A DNA stretch of 64,000 bases from Gyrodactylus bullatarudis (GCA_012064415.1 SSNU01000019.1:48309-112308), one strand, 5' to 3'; shown: positions 25,374-37,638, counted from the first letter of the stretch. Numbers and translations: made by a program. Notes: generated from the sequence alone by a model not told the origin.

Positions 25374-28369
25374 TAGATAGCCAGTTTATGTTACAGATGC
25401 AATAAGAAAAATAAGAGAAGATGTATTGTTTTCTCACATATATTTTGGCATGGAAAATAATTGTAAAAGCTTTTTCCTTTTCTAAAACGAAAGATAAATA
25501 AATACTTAACAAATACATCTCTTCCCTTTTATGACCAGTATCTAAAGTGCACTACGAATCCCATAAAATGCGAGAAATAATGCAAGGAAAGAATTTTAAC
25601 ATTGATCAATAAAGCACGAAAAATCGTAGAGGTCGATGAAAATGAAGGCCTTGAAGAAAGATAAATTGTAGATATTAAAACTATACTCTGAAACTAATTA
25701 CAATCGAAATTGTGCCAGAAAATAAAAAAATTAATGTTCGAATTTGAAGCTCATTGTTAGGATATCTAATTTTGATCATAATAAGTTTGGTTTGATCACC
25801 CGTCCACTCTGAATTCATTCGCTCAAAGTTAAAATAAGGGAAATTTTGCGCCAATACGTAAGTTGAAAATTTTTGAAAGATTTTGCATTTTTTTTATAAT
25901 AGTGGGATTTTGTAAAATCATAGATTCTCTACTTTAGAAGAGAGTTATGAAGAATTTTCATAGTTATCAATTGGGCGGTCAAAATACTGTTCTTTCTATT
26001 TAAAATCGAATGTTATTGTCAACATGAAAAAAACTTAATTTTCTTGATCATTGACATCTCTTCATTTGATTCATGCTGTTTCTAAAGCGTCTCAATCTCG
26101 TAACGGGACCTGGTCTGAAAGTTTTTTCTGAAAGGTAGATCTTATATTTAAATTTCAAAATATAGATACAGAGAAATTATAAAATAAATCTGATTGTAAA
26201 AAAAAATTTTAAAAATAGTGATATTGTTCTGATCGATTATAAAATGTTTAATTAAAAAGCTCTGGAGTTTGTAAAATCATTGCAATAATGAAATATGAAG
26301 ACTAGGTCCTGCAAGATATTCGAAAATCATCTGGTTAATGACCAATTCAAGATTAGTTAAGTCAGATAATAATAATCACAATCAGATAATTACTATTTTT
26401 TGAAAAAAAAGTTATATATAGTTGGGGATTTTTTGGTCAGTAAAACAAAAGTTTTAAGTTTAGGAGATTATTTTGACTTTTTTCATTCCTTGATTAAATT
26501 TCTGACCGAATAATTTTTTTATAATCTACGAGTTATCAAAATGCTGTATTGAAATAAAATCTGCTATTTTTTTGAAAAAATACTATTTTTTGGTCGCCCT
26601 AGTGATCACTGATCAGTAGGTTAGATAACTGTATTTTTGAAGATAAACCTTAAGGAACTCATTAAATGGCCAAGATATTCAGGATTTTAGTCATTGCGTA
26701 GTAAAAATTCATTGAAAATTAAAGCGGCGATTTGAAAAATTCTGGATTTTTTAAATTGAATGACATACTAATGGTGGAGCATTTTCGACAGATGCTCCAA
26801 TACTAAAAAATGCTTAAATTGATAATTCTTTCAGAAAATTTGATCCCAATATGAGGTTAAAAATTTCACCCTGCCCTACTTATAAGTGATGCCGAAGGCG
26901 GGTAGAAATTTTATTTAAAAATAGCAAACTTAAAAATATTCAGATATAGCGTAAAATTTCCTTTACTACTAAAAATAGGAAACAGATATCATACTTCTTC
27001 GATTTTTAGCTCAAGATGAAAGAAAAAAATTTAATTTTTAAAGTTTTAGTTGATCTCAAGGTGTGAGAGGGATCAAACGTTGTCTTAATTTGCAATAGAT
27101 TGTCGGATTCATTCATTCGTCCAGGTCCACGGAAGCGCCATCAGTGGATCCTGAAAGAGACTTTTGATTGTCTGGCATGATATAGCGTCTGATTTGTGAT
27201 TGAAATGAAAATAGTGCCTCTCTTAAGCAGAGGCTTTGAACAAAAAGATATATTTTTTAAAATTGTTCGCAATTCCTATCGTTGATTTTGTATCAAAACT
27301 AACTTGAAATTCGAATAAAGGGGGCATTCAATTCTATTTGGCAAAAACAATCGGTCTACGCTTCCTCTTGAGGCATTTCTGATACAAGAAAAATAAAGTT
27401 TTTCATTATGCTCTAAAAAATGGCATTTTGCAGCTCTACTGATAACTTATCAAAAAGGACAGGATAAGCAATCAGGATTAAATGAATCTGCAATTCGATT
27501 TTTTTCATCCTCTTTATTTATTTCTTTTTTAAATACAATCTGAATAGCTATGAAAGATGTACTTTAAGGCTTGCAAGGAATAAAACAAAAGAAAAAACCT
27601 CTTTTCAATTCTACTAAAAACACACATTGAGGTACGCTATATATAGGGGAAATGTGAATATGTGTGCTTTGAAATCTGCAATACGATGTATCTATCTTAA
27701 ATAATGTGCAGTTTATTTTTTCTAATCTTTCTAATGATTCTGTGTGTTATTCCCCTAACCAAAGTTCAGTTAAGGTTGGTGAGGATGATAAACTGAGAAC
27801 TGGATTTGTGTATCAAGATTTATATGTCCTGATCGATAAAATTGGATAAATTGTTATAGGTATAGCAGTCGAAGCTGGTATTTGATCATAACTGACAGAT
27901 TTGCTCCATTATTATGCACTCATATTACTTGATGTATTACAGAATTATTGTAAAGTGTATTCCTTTTATAATAAAAGATATGTAAACCTTATCGTTGTTC
28001 ATTAACGATTGAGAGGTAGTAAGTTATTGGTGGTATCCTAATCTACCTGAAAACCAATATCAATTCTAATACAATTTCTTCTAAGAGTATAGCTGGAAAA
28101 ATTGAATATTCTGCTTTTTATAGTAATCATGACAATATCCCTTATGATAAGGGCCTTATCTAATAATCTGCATTTATCGTTCCCCTAGTTTAAACAGAAA
28201 TTCTGGCTCGTTACTCATTCAAAATTCAAGACCAATATTAGGCCTAAACTTTTTGCCTCTTATAATTGGTGACCTAAATTATTAGTTATTAATTTTTCTA
28301 AAATTTTATAAACTTTAAACTCTTTTAAATATTATCAACCTCTCGATAATATCCACTCAATCTAAATCC
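25374..28369. other. Spacer, non-coding
   Basis: Apart from the dispersed repeat at 26,625-26,880, no gene or structured element is supported. Confidence 0.4.
26625..26880 (+). repeat. Dispersed repeat, copy 2 (partner at 8,907-9,150)
   Basis: Collinear, diverged copy of the right half of the repeat at 8,737-9,150. Shared blocks include TTTTTGAAGATAAA, AAATGGCCAAGATA, GATTTGAAAAATTCTGGATTTT and AATATGAGGTTAAAAATTTCACCC. The left part and its inverted end are missing. Confidence 0.6.
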
Positions 28370-28429
28370 TTCTTGAAATATTGCTATTTTTTAAATTTTA
28401 AACTGTTAAATTGTATCGAGGTTATTGTT

Positions 28430-28970
28430 CAATTTCCCTTGTCTGCTCAAACTATTTCCTATCCCTTTATTGATAACCTGACGCTCTTTGAAATATTTAA
28501 CAATATAAACAAAAAAGAAGATAAAGATATCAATTGTATTTCCATTAATACAATATTACTGTGCACCGATTTTTCTTTTTAAATTTTGTTTTTACGATAT
28601 TTTCATTAAACACAATATCCCATTCCCTCTTTTTCGGATTAAAATAGCTCCCATTCCTAAAACCAAGAATCCCATGCTACCCTGTGACTATCGTCCTATT
28701 CCTATCTTACCCAAACTTAGTGTTATTCTTGACTCTATAATATTATGTATGCTCAAAAAATATATTGATATTCTTATAATTGACTCTAGCCAGCATGGCT
28801 CTGTTTCTACCAAATCTACTGAAACGACCTTCTTTCATTTTTTCTCATATCCAGAAATGTCAGACTAAAAATATTCAAAATCTGGTCATTTATATTGATT
28901 TAAAAAAGTCAATCTTGTATTTTCCAAAATACAGTCCCAATCCCCTAGAATTAATAGAATTGAAATAGAG
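28430..28970 (+). mobile_element. Decayed non-LTR retrotransposon (LINE) reverse transcriptase fragment
   Basis: A frame through about 28,640-28,868 reads KIAPIPKTKNP, CDYRPIPILPKLS and SQHGSVSTKST. These match the conserved start of LINE reverse transcriptases (PIPK, YRPISLLP, Q.GF....ST). A second frame near 28,880 continues with LVIYIDLKKS, corresponding to the catalytic-aspartate block LDLKKAFD. Upstream, DKDINCISI resembles the preceding region (D..GISI). Stops and frameshifts between these pieces show it is dead. The family (CR1/Jockey-like) is a guess. Confidence 0.55.
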
Positions 28971-30240
28971 TTATTATTTTAAAAAATTGGGCAAAATGAG
29001 TAGTATTCCAAAAAATCTTTTATATATTCGAATTTTTGATGAAAATCATAGATTCCCAACTTCATATAAATTAGCTTTATATTCGATATAGCCGATTTAA
29101 GAGTCTTGGGAGAACCGGTGAAATACAAGCCATATTACAATATTCATTTCAAATCCCCTAAAAAATATACATAAACAGACAACAATTTGGGACTACTTCA
29201 AAACTAGTTTCCCTCGATTGTAGACAAGAATATTAAAGACAAAATTGTAATTTTTTAGGTGATTATGGAGGATTTTGACTGATCTATCCTATGCAGGAAA
29301 TTGGAATTTATTGCTCAAATTCTATTTTTTCCTATGAAATGAAATTCATATATTGGAAGTCCCAATTAGAAAAAAGAATTTGATTTTTACATTCAGTGAT
29401 CTTGGATCAAAAATTTGATAGATTTCTTAGCCGTCAAAAAAGTGTAAATTCAGCGCCATTATCAAAAATCCAGTATCAAATCATTCATTATTTGAGGCTG
29501 TAAAATTTATTAAATGCTTTAGTTGCTATATATAAAAAGCTATAATTCATATAAAACCTAGGTTTACAAGCAAATCAAGTAGCAAAATCAATAAATGATA
29601 AACTAATTGTACTGCTAGTTCATAAGAAAAAATCTTGACAATAAGATTTTTATTATTACATTTCCTAAATAATTAAATATTTTTTGTAGATCAATATCAT
29701 GGCTTATTTATGATCTCAGGATAGTATTTTTTATCTCGATAAGAAGAAAAGATAGAAAGGGCTGGAAAATATGTATATTTGAATAAAATTTGGATTATTA
29801 TAATCTGTAAAAGCACGCCTACGCAAAAGTTGGGATCATCTTAAAGAAGGAGAAAATATCAATGATTGTGTTTAGACATGTATTCAGGTTTCACATAACA
29901 TCAAACTGTAATGCACATCAGAATATACAACATCACCCACGCACATGTGTGTAACACACAAACATGAAGAAACTGTAAGATGTGGAAAACAGAATATTGA
30001 AAGTCGAATATATCAGTGTATGAATACCTATTCTAATCTTGATTGAGAAAAAGATCAGGACTACATCGAAATCCATAAAGGGTTACTAGTGGGACTGATC
30101 TAAAGTATAAACCAAAGTGCTTATCAACAGCCCTACCATTTCAGAGACGGAATTAAGAAAACCAAAATAAATTCTTAATTGGAACTATTATTATATCTTT
30201 AGACTTTGTGGATTTTAAAATATTTTGAAAAGAAAACAAT
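28971..30240. promoter_or_regulatory. Upstream region of the right myosin gene (spacer, right part)
   Basis: This is the 5' flank of the plus-strand myosin gene. TATATCTTTAG 46 nt before the ATG could be a splice acceptor for a 5'UTR intron. No similarity to the left gene's flank is visible, and no coding exon was found. Confidence 0.4.
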
Positions 30241-33200
30241 ATGGACCCGAAAGATCCAGATTTTCTTTATTTGGGAGTTGATAGGAAGAAGTTGCTGAAG
30301 GAGCAAGGGGATTTGGATGTAAAGACCAAATGCTGGGTGGAGGATGAAAAGGAAGGCTACATCATGGCTGATATTTCTGATACTTCTGGAGATACTTGTA
30401 CTGTCAAGCTTCCGGATATGAGCGTGAGTCTTTTTATTTCTAGCTGGTAACTGAGATAAATTTAACACATGTATCTGTCTGCAGGAGAAGAAAATCAAGA
30501 AGGATGATATTCAGAATGTCAACCCAGTCAAGTTCTTCATGATTGAGGACATGGCCAACTTGACGTTCTTGAACGATGCCTCTGTTCTGGATAACCTCCG
30601 ATCCAGATACTACAAGAACCTGATCTACGTGAGTTGCCCCCTTCTCGCCATGCCTGTGGAGATAATATGACTCTTTTATCTCTTTTCAAGACCTACTCTG
30701 GATTGTTCTGCGTCACTATCAATCCTTTCAAGAGGTTCCCCATCTACACTGCCCAGGTCGCCATGAAGTACAAGGGAAAGAGAAGATCTGAGATGCCACC
30801 TCACATCTTCTCAGTGTCCGACAACGCCTACCACAACATGTTGCAGGATCGTGAGAACCAATCTGTTTTGATTACGTGAGTTGACACTGTCTGAAGCTCA
30901 ATCCCCAAAATCTAATCTGATGGTTGCAGTGGTGAGTCTGGTGCCGGTAAGACCGAGAACACGAAGAAGGTCATCTCTTACTTCGCCATTGTCGCTGCTG
31001 CCACTGGTCCCAAGAAGGAGGACGAGGAGGAATCGAACAAGAAGGGATCGCTCGAGGACCAGATCGTTCAGGCTAACCCCGTCCTTGAGGCCTACGGTAA
31101 TGCCAAGACAACGAGGAACAACAACTCTTCTCGATTCGTGAGTCAACGGTAACTTGCTCGAGTGATCATGTCTAATTCTGTTGGTTGCAGGGTAAATTCA
31201 TTCGTATCCACTTTGGTACGAACGGAAAGATTGCCGGTGCTGATATTGAGTACTGTGAGTTTCAAGTGGTAACCGCTGCCTCAGGCACCTGATTGATTCT
31301 TGTCCAGATTTGCTAGAAAAGTCTCGTGTCAACTCCCAGATGAAGGGCGAGCGTAACTACCACATTTTCTACCAACTGTTGTCTGACTACGGCAAGAAGT
31401 ACCACGACAAGCTTCTTGTCACTGCTGACCCAGGAATATACGGCTTCATCAACCAGGGCGAGCTTACCATTGACGGTGTCGACGACTCAGAGGAGATGAA
31501 ACTGGCTGACGTGAGTTTACAGATATCGTATTTAGGTGTATTCATTGCCTTCCCACATCGCAGGAAGCTTTCGATATCCTCGGCTTCAAGGACGATGAAA
31601 AGATGTCCCTGTTCAAGTGCACTACCTCCATCCTCAACATGGGTGAGATGAAGTTCAAGCAGAGACCAAGAGAAGAACAGGCCGAGGCTGACGGAACCTC
31701 CGAAGCTGAGAAGGTGGCTTTCCTTCTCGGTGTCAATGCCAAGGACATGCTCGCTGCCTTCCTGAAGCCCAAGGTCAAGGTCGGCAACGACATGGTCACT
31801 AAGGGTCAGAACGTCGACCAAGTCAACTACGCCATCAGTGCCCTGGCCAAGTCTCTCTACAACAGGATGTTCGGCTGGTTGGTAACCAGAGTCAACAAGA
31901 CTCTCGACACCAAGGTCAAGCGCCAGTTCTTCATCGGTGTGTTGGATATCGCAGGTTTTGAGATTTTCGACGAGAACGGTTTCGAACAGATCTGCATCAA
32001 CTATACCAACGAGCGTCTTCAGCAATTCTTCAACCATCACATGTTCGTCCTCGAACAAGAGGAATACAAGAAAGAGAACATTCAATGGACCTTCATTGAT
32101 TTCGGTATGGATCTGCAAGCTTGTATCGAGCTTATTGAGAAGGTGAGGATGCGAGACGCATGGCACCGCTGCCTCAACCTGATATATTTTTGTCTTACAG
32201 CCCATGGGTATCTTGTCGATCCTTGAAGAGGAGTGTATGTTCCCCAAGGCCTCCGATCAAACATTCAAGGCCAAGTTGTACGACAACCATCTCGGCAAGA
32301 GCCCCAACTTCACCAAGCCCAAGCCCCCTAAGGCAGGCCAGAAGGAGGCCCACTTCGAGCTCCACCACTACGCCGGCACTGTGCCTTACAACATCTCTGG
32401 CTGGCTCGAGAAGAACAAGGATCCTCTCAATGAGACGGTCGTCGGTCTCCTACAATCCTCCAAGGAGTCCTTGGTCGCCCACTTGTTCGCTCCCCCACCA
32501 GGTTAGTCACGTTGGTAGTAGTTTAGAGCTAATAATACTTTTGAGTTGAGCTGGAGATCCCTTATAGGTGAAGAGAGGGCTATCTGATATCATTTGATGC
32601 AAATCTAATTACAAAGATGCTTTACAGAGACTGGAAAGAAGAAGAAAGGCGGCTCCTTCATGACTGTGTCCTACGTGCACAGGGTAATTTGACGCGAACA
32701 CTCATCTGGTGTTAGATTTTACTTATTGACTGCATCTCTGGGTTTGCTGCTGAAGCAATGAATCTTTCTCTATTTCTCACACTCTAATTGTACCTCTGCA
32801 CTTCTCACCACGAGAAGGCACCTACACAAACTCTGTTTTCCTAGAACAAATAAAAAGCACTGCATGATTACTCTTACTGAGGTGGGGGGATCGGGCAGTT
32901 TTCTCTTGAGCTAACTCAAGCAGTTCCATTCTAATTTGCTTGACATACGATTTCTAGAGGAAGCTGGTGGAAAGCGTAAGAAAGGCGGTGGTATGCAGAC
33001 CATCTCAGGAAAACACAAGGTACTTTGAATGAATCCTACCCCTTTTGTTTTGATTTTATTTCCGTCCCAACTCTGACTGAGAGTCGTAGTGTAGTATAGA
33101 ATCATCCCATGACCTGCTCCTTGAATGCAGACCTTCTGAGTAGTAGTACCTCGGGAACTCTAAACTCTGAGCACGTTCCTGCCTGAATGCATGCTGCATC

Positions 33201-36200
33201 TCTGTTATCTTTTTGGCTCAGGTGCTCTCTAACAGCAATCTAATCGTCCGTTTTCATCAGGAATCCCTCAACAAGCTCATGAAGAACTTGAACCAAACCT
33301 CTCCTCACTTCATCCGTTGCATTGTCCCCAACGAGTTCAAGCAGGCTGGTGTCATCGACGCCCAGCTTGTCTTGCATCAGTTGAGGTGTAACGGTGTCTT
33401 GGAAGGTATCCGTATCTGCAGGAAGGGATTCCCCAACAGGATGATCTACTCTGAGTTCAAACAAAGGTACGTTTGATCCACGACCCTGCTCGACAACTCT
33501 AATTCTTGTCTTCAGATACTCCATCTTGGCTCCAAACGTCATCCCAACTGGATTTGTTGAAGGCAAGCAGGTCACTGAGAAGATCCTCGAGGCTTGTCAA
33601 CTAGACAAGAACCTCTACCAGTGCGGTAACAGCAAGATCTTCTTCAAGGCCGGTACACTTGCTCAGCTCGAGGATATGCGTGACGAGAAGCTCTCGAGCC
33701 TCATCTCGCTCTTCCAGGCTCAGATCCGCGGTTATCTCATGAGAAGACAATACAAGAAGCTCCAAGATCAAAGGTAAGTCCACCGACCAACTAGGGTCTC
33801 TAACATCTCATCCACTTCTTTCCTAGAATCGCTCTCTCACTCATCCAGAGGAACATAAGAAAATACCTCGTCTTGAGGACATGGCCATGGTGGAAACTGT
33901 ACACCAAGGTCAAGCCCATGCTCAACGTCGCCAGACAGGAGGAGGAGATGAAGAAGGCCGCCGAGGAGCTAGCCAAGTTCAAGGAGGAATTCGAGAAAAT
34001 CGAGAAACTCAAGAAAGAGCTCGAGGAACAAAACGTCACCTTGCACCAGCAAAAGAATGACATCTTCCTCCAACTCCAAACGGAGCAGGACTCACTCGCC
34101 GATGCTGAAGAGAAAATAAGCAAACTCATCCTCCAAAAGGGAGACATGGAGCAACAAATCAAGGATCTCGAGGAAAGAATCGCTGACGAAGAAGCAGCAG
34201 CCGGCACTCTCGAGGAAACCAAAAAGAAGATGTCTTCTGAGATCGATGAGCTCAAGAAAGACGTCGAGGATCTCGAGTCCAGCCTTCAGAAGGCCGAGCA
34301 GGACAAGCAGACCAAGGACAACCAAATCAAGACCCTCCAGGGAGAGATGGCTCAACAAGACGAGGCCATCGCCAAGCTCAACAAGGACAAAAAGAACCTC
34401 GAGGAGCAGAACAAACGCACTCAGGAAGCTCTCCAAGCTGAGGAAGATAAAGTCAACCACCTCAACAAACTCAAGACTAAGCTTGAGTCAACACTCGACG
34501 AGGTAAGTCCCCATTGAATTTTGGCTCTTGCCCCAACTAACCTGCTCCCCCTTCCAGATGGAAGCCAACCTCGGTCGCGAACAAAAGATCCGAGGAGACG
34601 TCGAGAAGGCCAAGAGGAAGCTTGAACAGGATCTCAAGGCAACACAGTCCACAGTCGATGACCTTGAACGAGTCAAGCGTGAGCTCGAAGACCAGCTCAA
34701 CAAGAAGAACACCGAGATCAAGAATCTCAGTGGCCAATGCGAGGATGAAGGCAACCTCGTCGCCAGTCTCCAACGCAAAATCAAGGAGCTCCAAGCTAGA
34801 ATTCAAGAGCTCGAAGAGGACCTCGAGGCTGAGAGAGCTGCCAGAAGCAAGGCTGAAAAAGCCAAGAGTGCTGTGAGTTTCACTCTCATCACTCTGCATC
34901 TCTTTTTCTCATTAAGGATTCTTCTAGCTCGAAGGAGAACTTGACGAGGTTTCTGAGCGACTTGAGGAACAAGGTGGGGCTACTGCCGTCCAAGCTGACC
35001 TCAACAAGAAAAGAGAACAGGAGCTTGTCAAACTCAAGAAAGATTTGGAAGAAGCCAGAATTCAAGGTGAACAACAACTCGGAGTGCTCCGTAAGAAGAA
35101 CAACGATGCTCTTGCTGAGATGGCTGATCAACTAGACCAAGTCAACAAGGCCAAGGCCAAGTAAGTCAAAAAACTCTCCTATCACTCCCCCACGATAACC
35201 TTGCCATTGTTAGGGCTGAGAAGGAGGCCAAGCAGTTCAGAGACGAGAGCATGGACCTCGCAAGCCAAGTCGAGCAACTTGCCAAAGGTAAGATGAACGC
35301 TGAGAAGATTCTCAAGGATCTCGAACGCCAACTCGGCGAGGCCAACGCCAAAGCCGAGGAAGCCGCCAGACAAAATGCAGACCTCCAATCCGTTAAAGGC
35401 AAACAGAACTCCGAGAACTCTGCCCTCATCAAGCAACTCGAGGATCTCGAATCCGAACTGAGCAAGGTCCAGAAGCAGAAACAGCAACTCGCTGCTCAAC
35501 TCGAGGAGGCCAAGAACAACGTCGAGGAAGAGTCAAGAGTTAGTCTCACACCGATATAACAGTCAACTAACCTATTCTCCACTCTCCATTTAGATCAAAG
35601 CCAAACTCAACAACGAGGTGAGAAGCATGGCAGCCGACATCGACTCAATGAGAGAAGCCCTTGAGGAAGAACAATCCAACAAGGGAGACATCCAACGCCA
35701 GCTTCAAAAGGCCATGTCCGACCTCAGCGCTGCTAAAGGCAAAGGTGGTGGAGATGTCAGCAACGAAGAGATGGATGACCTAAAACGCAAGATGACCGCC
35801 AAACTGCAAGAAGTCGAGGCTGAAGCCGAAAGTGCCAAGTCTAAATGTGCACAGCTCGAGAAGACCAAAGCTCGTCTCCAAGGTGAACTTGAGGACCTCA
35901 TGATCGACACTGAGAGAGCCAACGCCCTTGCTAGCCAGCTGGAGAAGAAGCAAAAGAACTTTGACAGAACACTTGCTGAATGGCAGAAGAAGTACCAAGA
36001 TGCTCAAGTAAGTTCCTCCTTCCTACACCAGAACCGATTTGCTTACTCTTTGAAATCAACAGGCCGAGCTCGACAACATGCAGAGAGAGAACAGAGGATT
36101 CTCCACTGACATCTTCAGACTCAAGGCCCAAGTTGAGGAGGCCCACGATCAAAATGAAGCCCTCAAGAGAGAGAACAAGAACTTGAGCGGTAAGTCCACT

Positions 36201-37637
36201 ATCCTCAGGTCCATCTTACATCTAACTCACCTAATTTCATCTAGATGAGATCCACGATCTCACTGACCAACTCAGCTCTGAGGGAAGAAACATCCACGAG
36301 ACCGAGAGAAACAAGAAACGTCTCGAAATGGAAAAGGAAGAGCTTCAAGCTGCCCTCGAGGAGGCTGAAAGCGCCCTCGAGCAAGAAGAGGCCAAGGTAC
36401 AACGTGCCCAGCTTGAGATGAGCCAGATCAGAGCTGAGATCGATAGACGACTCGCTGATAAAGAGGAGGAGTTCGAGGCAACCAGAAAGAACCACCAAAG
36501 AGCTCTCGAGAGCGCCCAGGCCTCTCTCGAGGCTGAGAGCAGAGGCAAGGCCGAGGCCATGAAAATGAAGAAGAAACTCGAGCAGGACATCAACGAGCTC
36601 GAAGTCGCTCTCGACACATCCAACAGGGCCAGAGCTGAGCAAGAAAAGAACATCAAGAAGTACCAGCAGCAAGTCAGAGAAATGCAACAACAAATCGAAG
36701 ACGAGCAAAGGAATAGAGACGACTACAAGGAGCAATACCAAACCGCCGAGAGAAAGGCCAACATGCTCCACGGAGAGGTCGAAGAGGCTAGAACTGCTCT
36801 TGAGTCAGCAGAAAGAGCGAAGAAAGCTGCCGAATACGAGAGACAAGAGGCCAGCGACAAGACCGCAGAACTCCAAGCCCAAGTCGCCTCACTCACCGCC
36901 ATGAAGAGGAAACTAGAAGCCGATCTTCAAGCCATGCAGACCGATCTTGAGGATGCTGCCAACGAAGCCAAGCAAGCTGAGGATAGAGCTAAGAAATCCA
37001 TGGCTGACGGAGCCAGAATGTTCGAGGAAATCCGCCAGGAACAAACACACGCCCAACAGGCCGAGAAAGCCAGAAAGGGTCTCGAGCAACAAGTCAAAGA
37101 ACTTCAAGTTCGTCTTGATGAATCCGAGAACGGAACTGCCAAGGGCGCCAAGAGAGCAATGTCCAAGCTTGAACAGCGCATTCACGAGCTCGAGTCTGAG
37201 CTTGAAGCTGAACAAAGACGCCACGGTGAGACACAAAAGAATCTTCGCAAAGTCGACAGACGACTCAAGGAGGTCACATTCCAAGCAGAAGAGGACAAGA
37301 AATCACACGACAAGATGCAATCTCTCGTCGAGACTCTTCAAGGCAAACTCAAGACTTACAAGCGACAAGTTGAGGAAGCCGAAGAAGTGGCCGCTATCAA
37401 CCTTGCCAAATACAGAAAACTTCAGACTGAAGTCGAAGACTGCGAGGAAAGAGCAGACCAAGCTGAGATGGCCCTCCAGAAGCTCAGAGCTAAGAATCGC
37501 TCCTCTGCTTCTATGTCAAGAGGCCTGAGTGTTGCTCCAGCTCCAAGAGCTCCCTCTGTTGCTAGAGTTAGTCATCCCAAATCTCAAATTAACTTCCAAT
37601 AACTAATCTTTTTTCTTTCTTTCCCTAGCACGAATAA
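30241..37637 (+). CDS. Mhc: Muscle myosin heavy chain, right (plus) copy
   Basis: Thick-filament motor ATPase. Exons: 30241-30423, 30485-30628, 30691-30875, 30930-31137, 31191-31254, 31308-31510, 31564-32142, 32201-32501, 32628-32683 or 32958-33019, 33261-33466, 33516-33773, 33827-34502, 34558-34872, 34928-35160, 35214-35538, 35594-36007, 36063-36189, 36245-37566, 37629-37637. The total is 5,808 nt, or 1,935 residues. Landmarks are the P-loop GESGAGKT (~172-179), switch I NNNSSRFGKF, switch [10 protein letters not shown], the SH region [18 protein letters not shown], and two IQ-type segments (~775-820). The head-rod junction proline (KPML) is near 826, followed by an ~1,100-residue coiled-coil rod and a short Ser/Pro/Arg tail. 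The N-terminal [13 protein letters not shown] and the loop-1 region resemble lophotrochozoan muscle myosins. Introns are 49-62 nt except around the alternative exons. Codons favour C/G endings, as in a highly expressed gene. Confidence 0.95.
32628..32683 (+). other. Mhc: Alternative loop-2 exon a
   Basis: A 56-nt exon between TTTACAG and GTAATT encodes (E)[18 protein letters not shown]. It covers the lysine/glycine-rich actin-binding loop 2 at the 50K/20K junction. Exon b (62 nt) encodes the same segment with different residues. Both lengths leave remainder 2 modulo 3, so either one, but not both, keeps frame into ESLNKLM. Scallop muscle myosin has alternative exons at the equivalent position. 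Confidence 0.75.
32958..33019 (+). other. Mhc: Alternative loop-2 exon b
   Basis: A 62-nt exon between TTTCTAG and GTACTT encodes (E)[20 protein letters not shown]. It is two residues longer than exon a and ends in Lys instead of Arg before ESLNKLM. The flanking introns (274 and 241 nt) are the longest in the gene. Confidence 0.75.
37567..37628 (+). other. Mhc: Optional last intron giving two C-termini
   Basis: Donor AGA|GTTAGT and acceptor TTTCTTTCCCTAG bound a 62-nt intron, the same size class as the other myosin introns. Spliced: ...APSVARHE-stop, with AATAAA overlapping the stop. Retained: ...[21 protein letters not shown] at 37,600-37,602. Insect Mhc also has alternative C-terminal tails, so both forms are plausible; which is used cannot be told from sequence. 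Confidence 0.55.
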
Positions 37638-37638
37638 A

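Larger units (their letters stand above)
16355..37638. repeat. Large palindrome: two 7,398-bp myosin arms around a 6,488-bp spacer
   Basis: Positions 16,355-23,752 and 30,241-37,638 are reverse complements. Every pair of homologous positions adds to 53,993, so the arms differ by no insertion or deletion. All exons and introns I compared are identical, including the long non-coding stretch around the alternative exons. Similarity ends abruptly: the base before the ATG already differs (AAAAG|ATG on the left copy, AACAAT|ATG on the right), and at the other end it stops after the AATAAA that overlaps the final stop codon. The spacer arms do not pair. Confidence 0.95.

Noticed and set aside
33222..33260. 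Upstream acceptor at 33,221 for the exon after loop 2
   Set aside because: It would add [13 protein letters not shown] before ESLNKLM, which breaks the normal VHR-ESLNKLM joint; the TTTTCATCAG acceptor at 33,260 gives the family sequence.
16355..37638. Palindrome as a plain assembly fold-back
   Set aside because: A fold-back artefact would mirror the spacer and flanks as well. Here all four flanks are distinct, so a real structure is preferred, although read-level proof is not available here.
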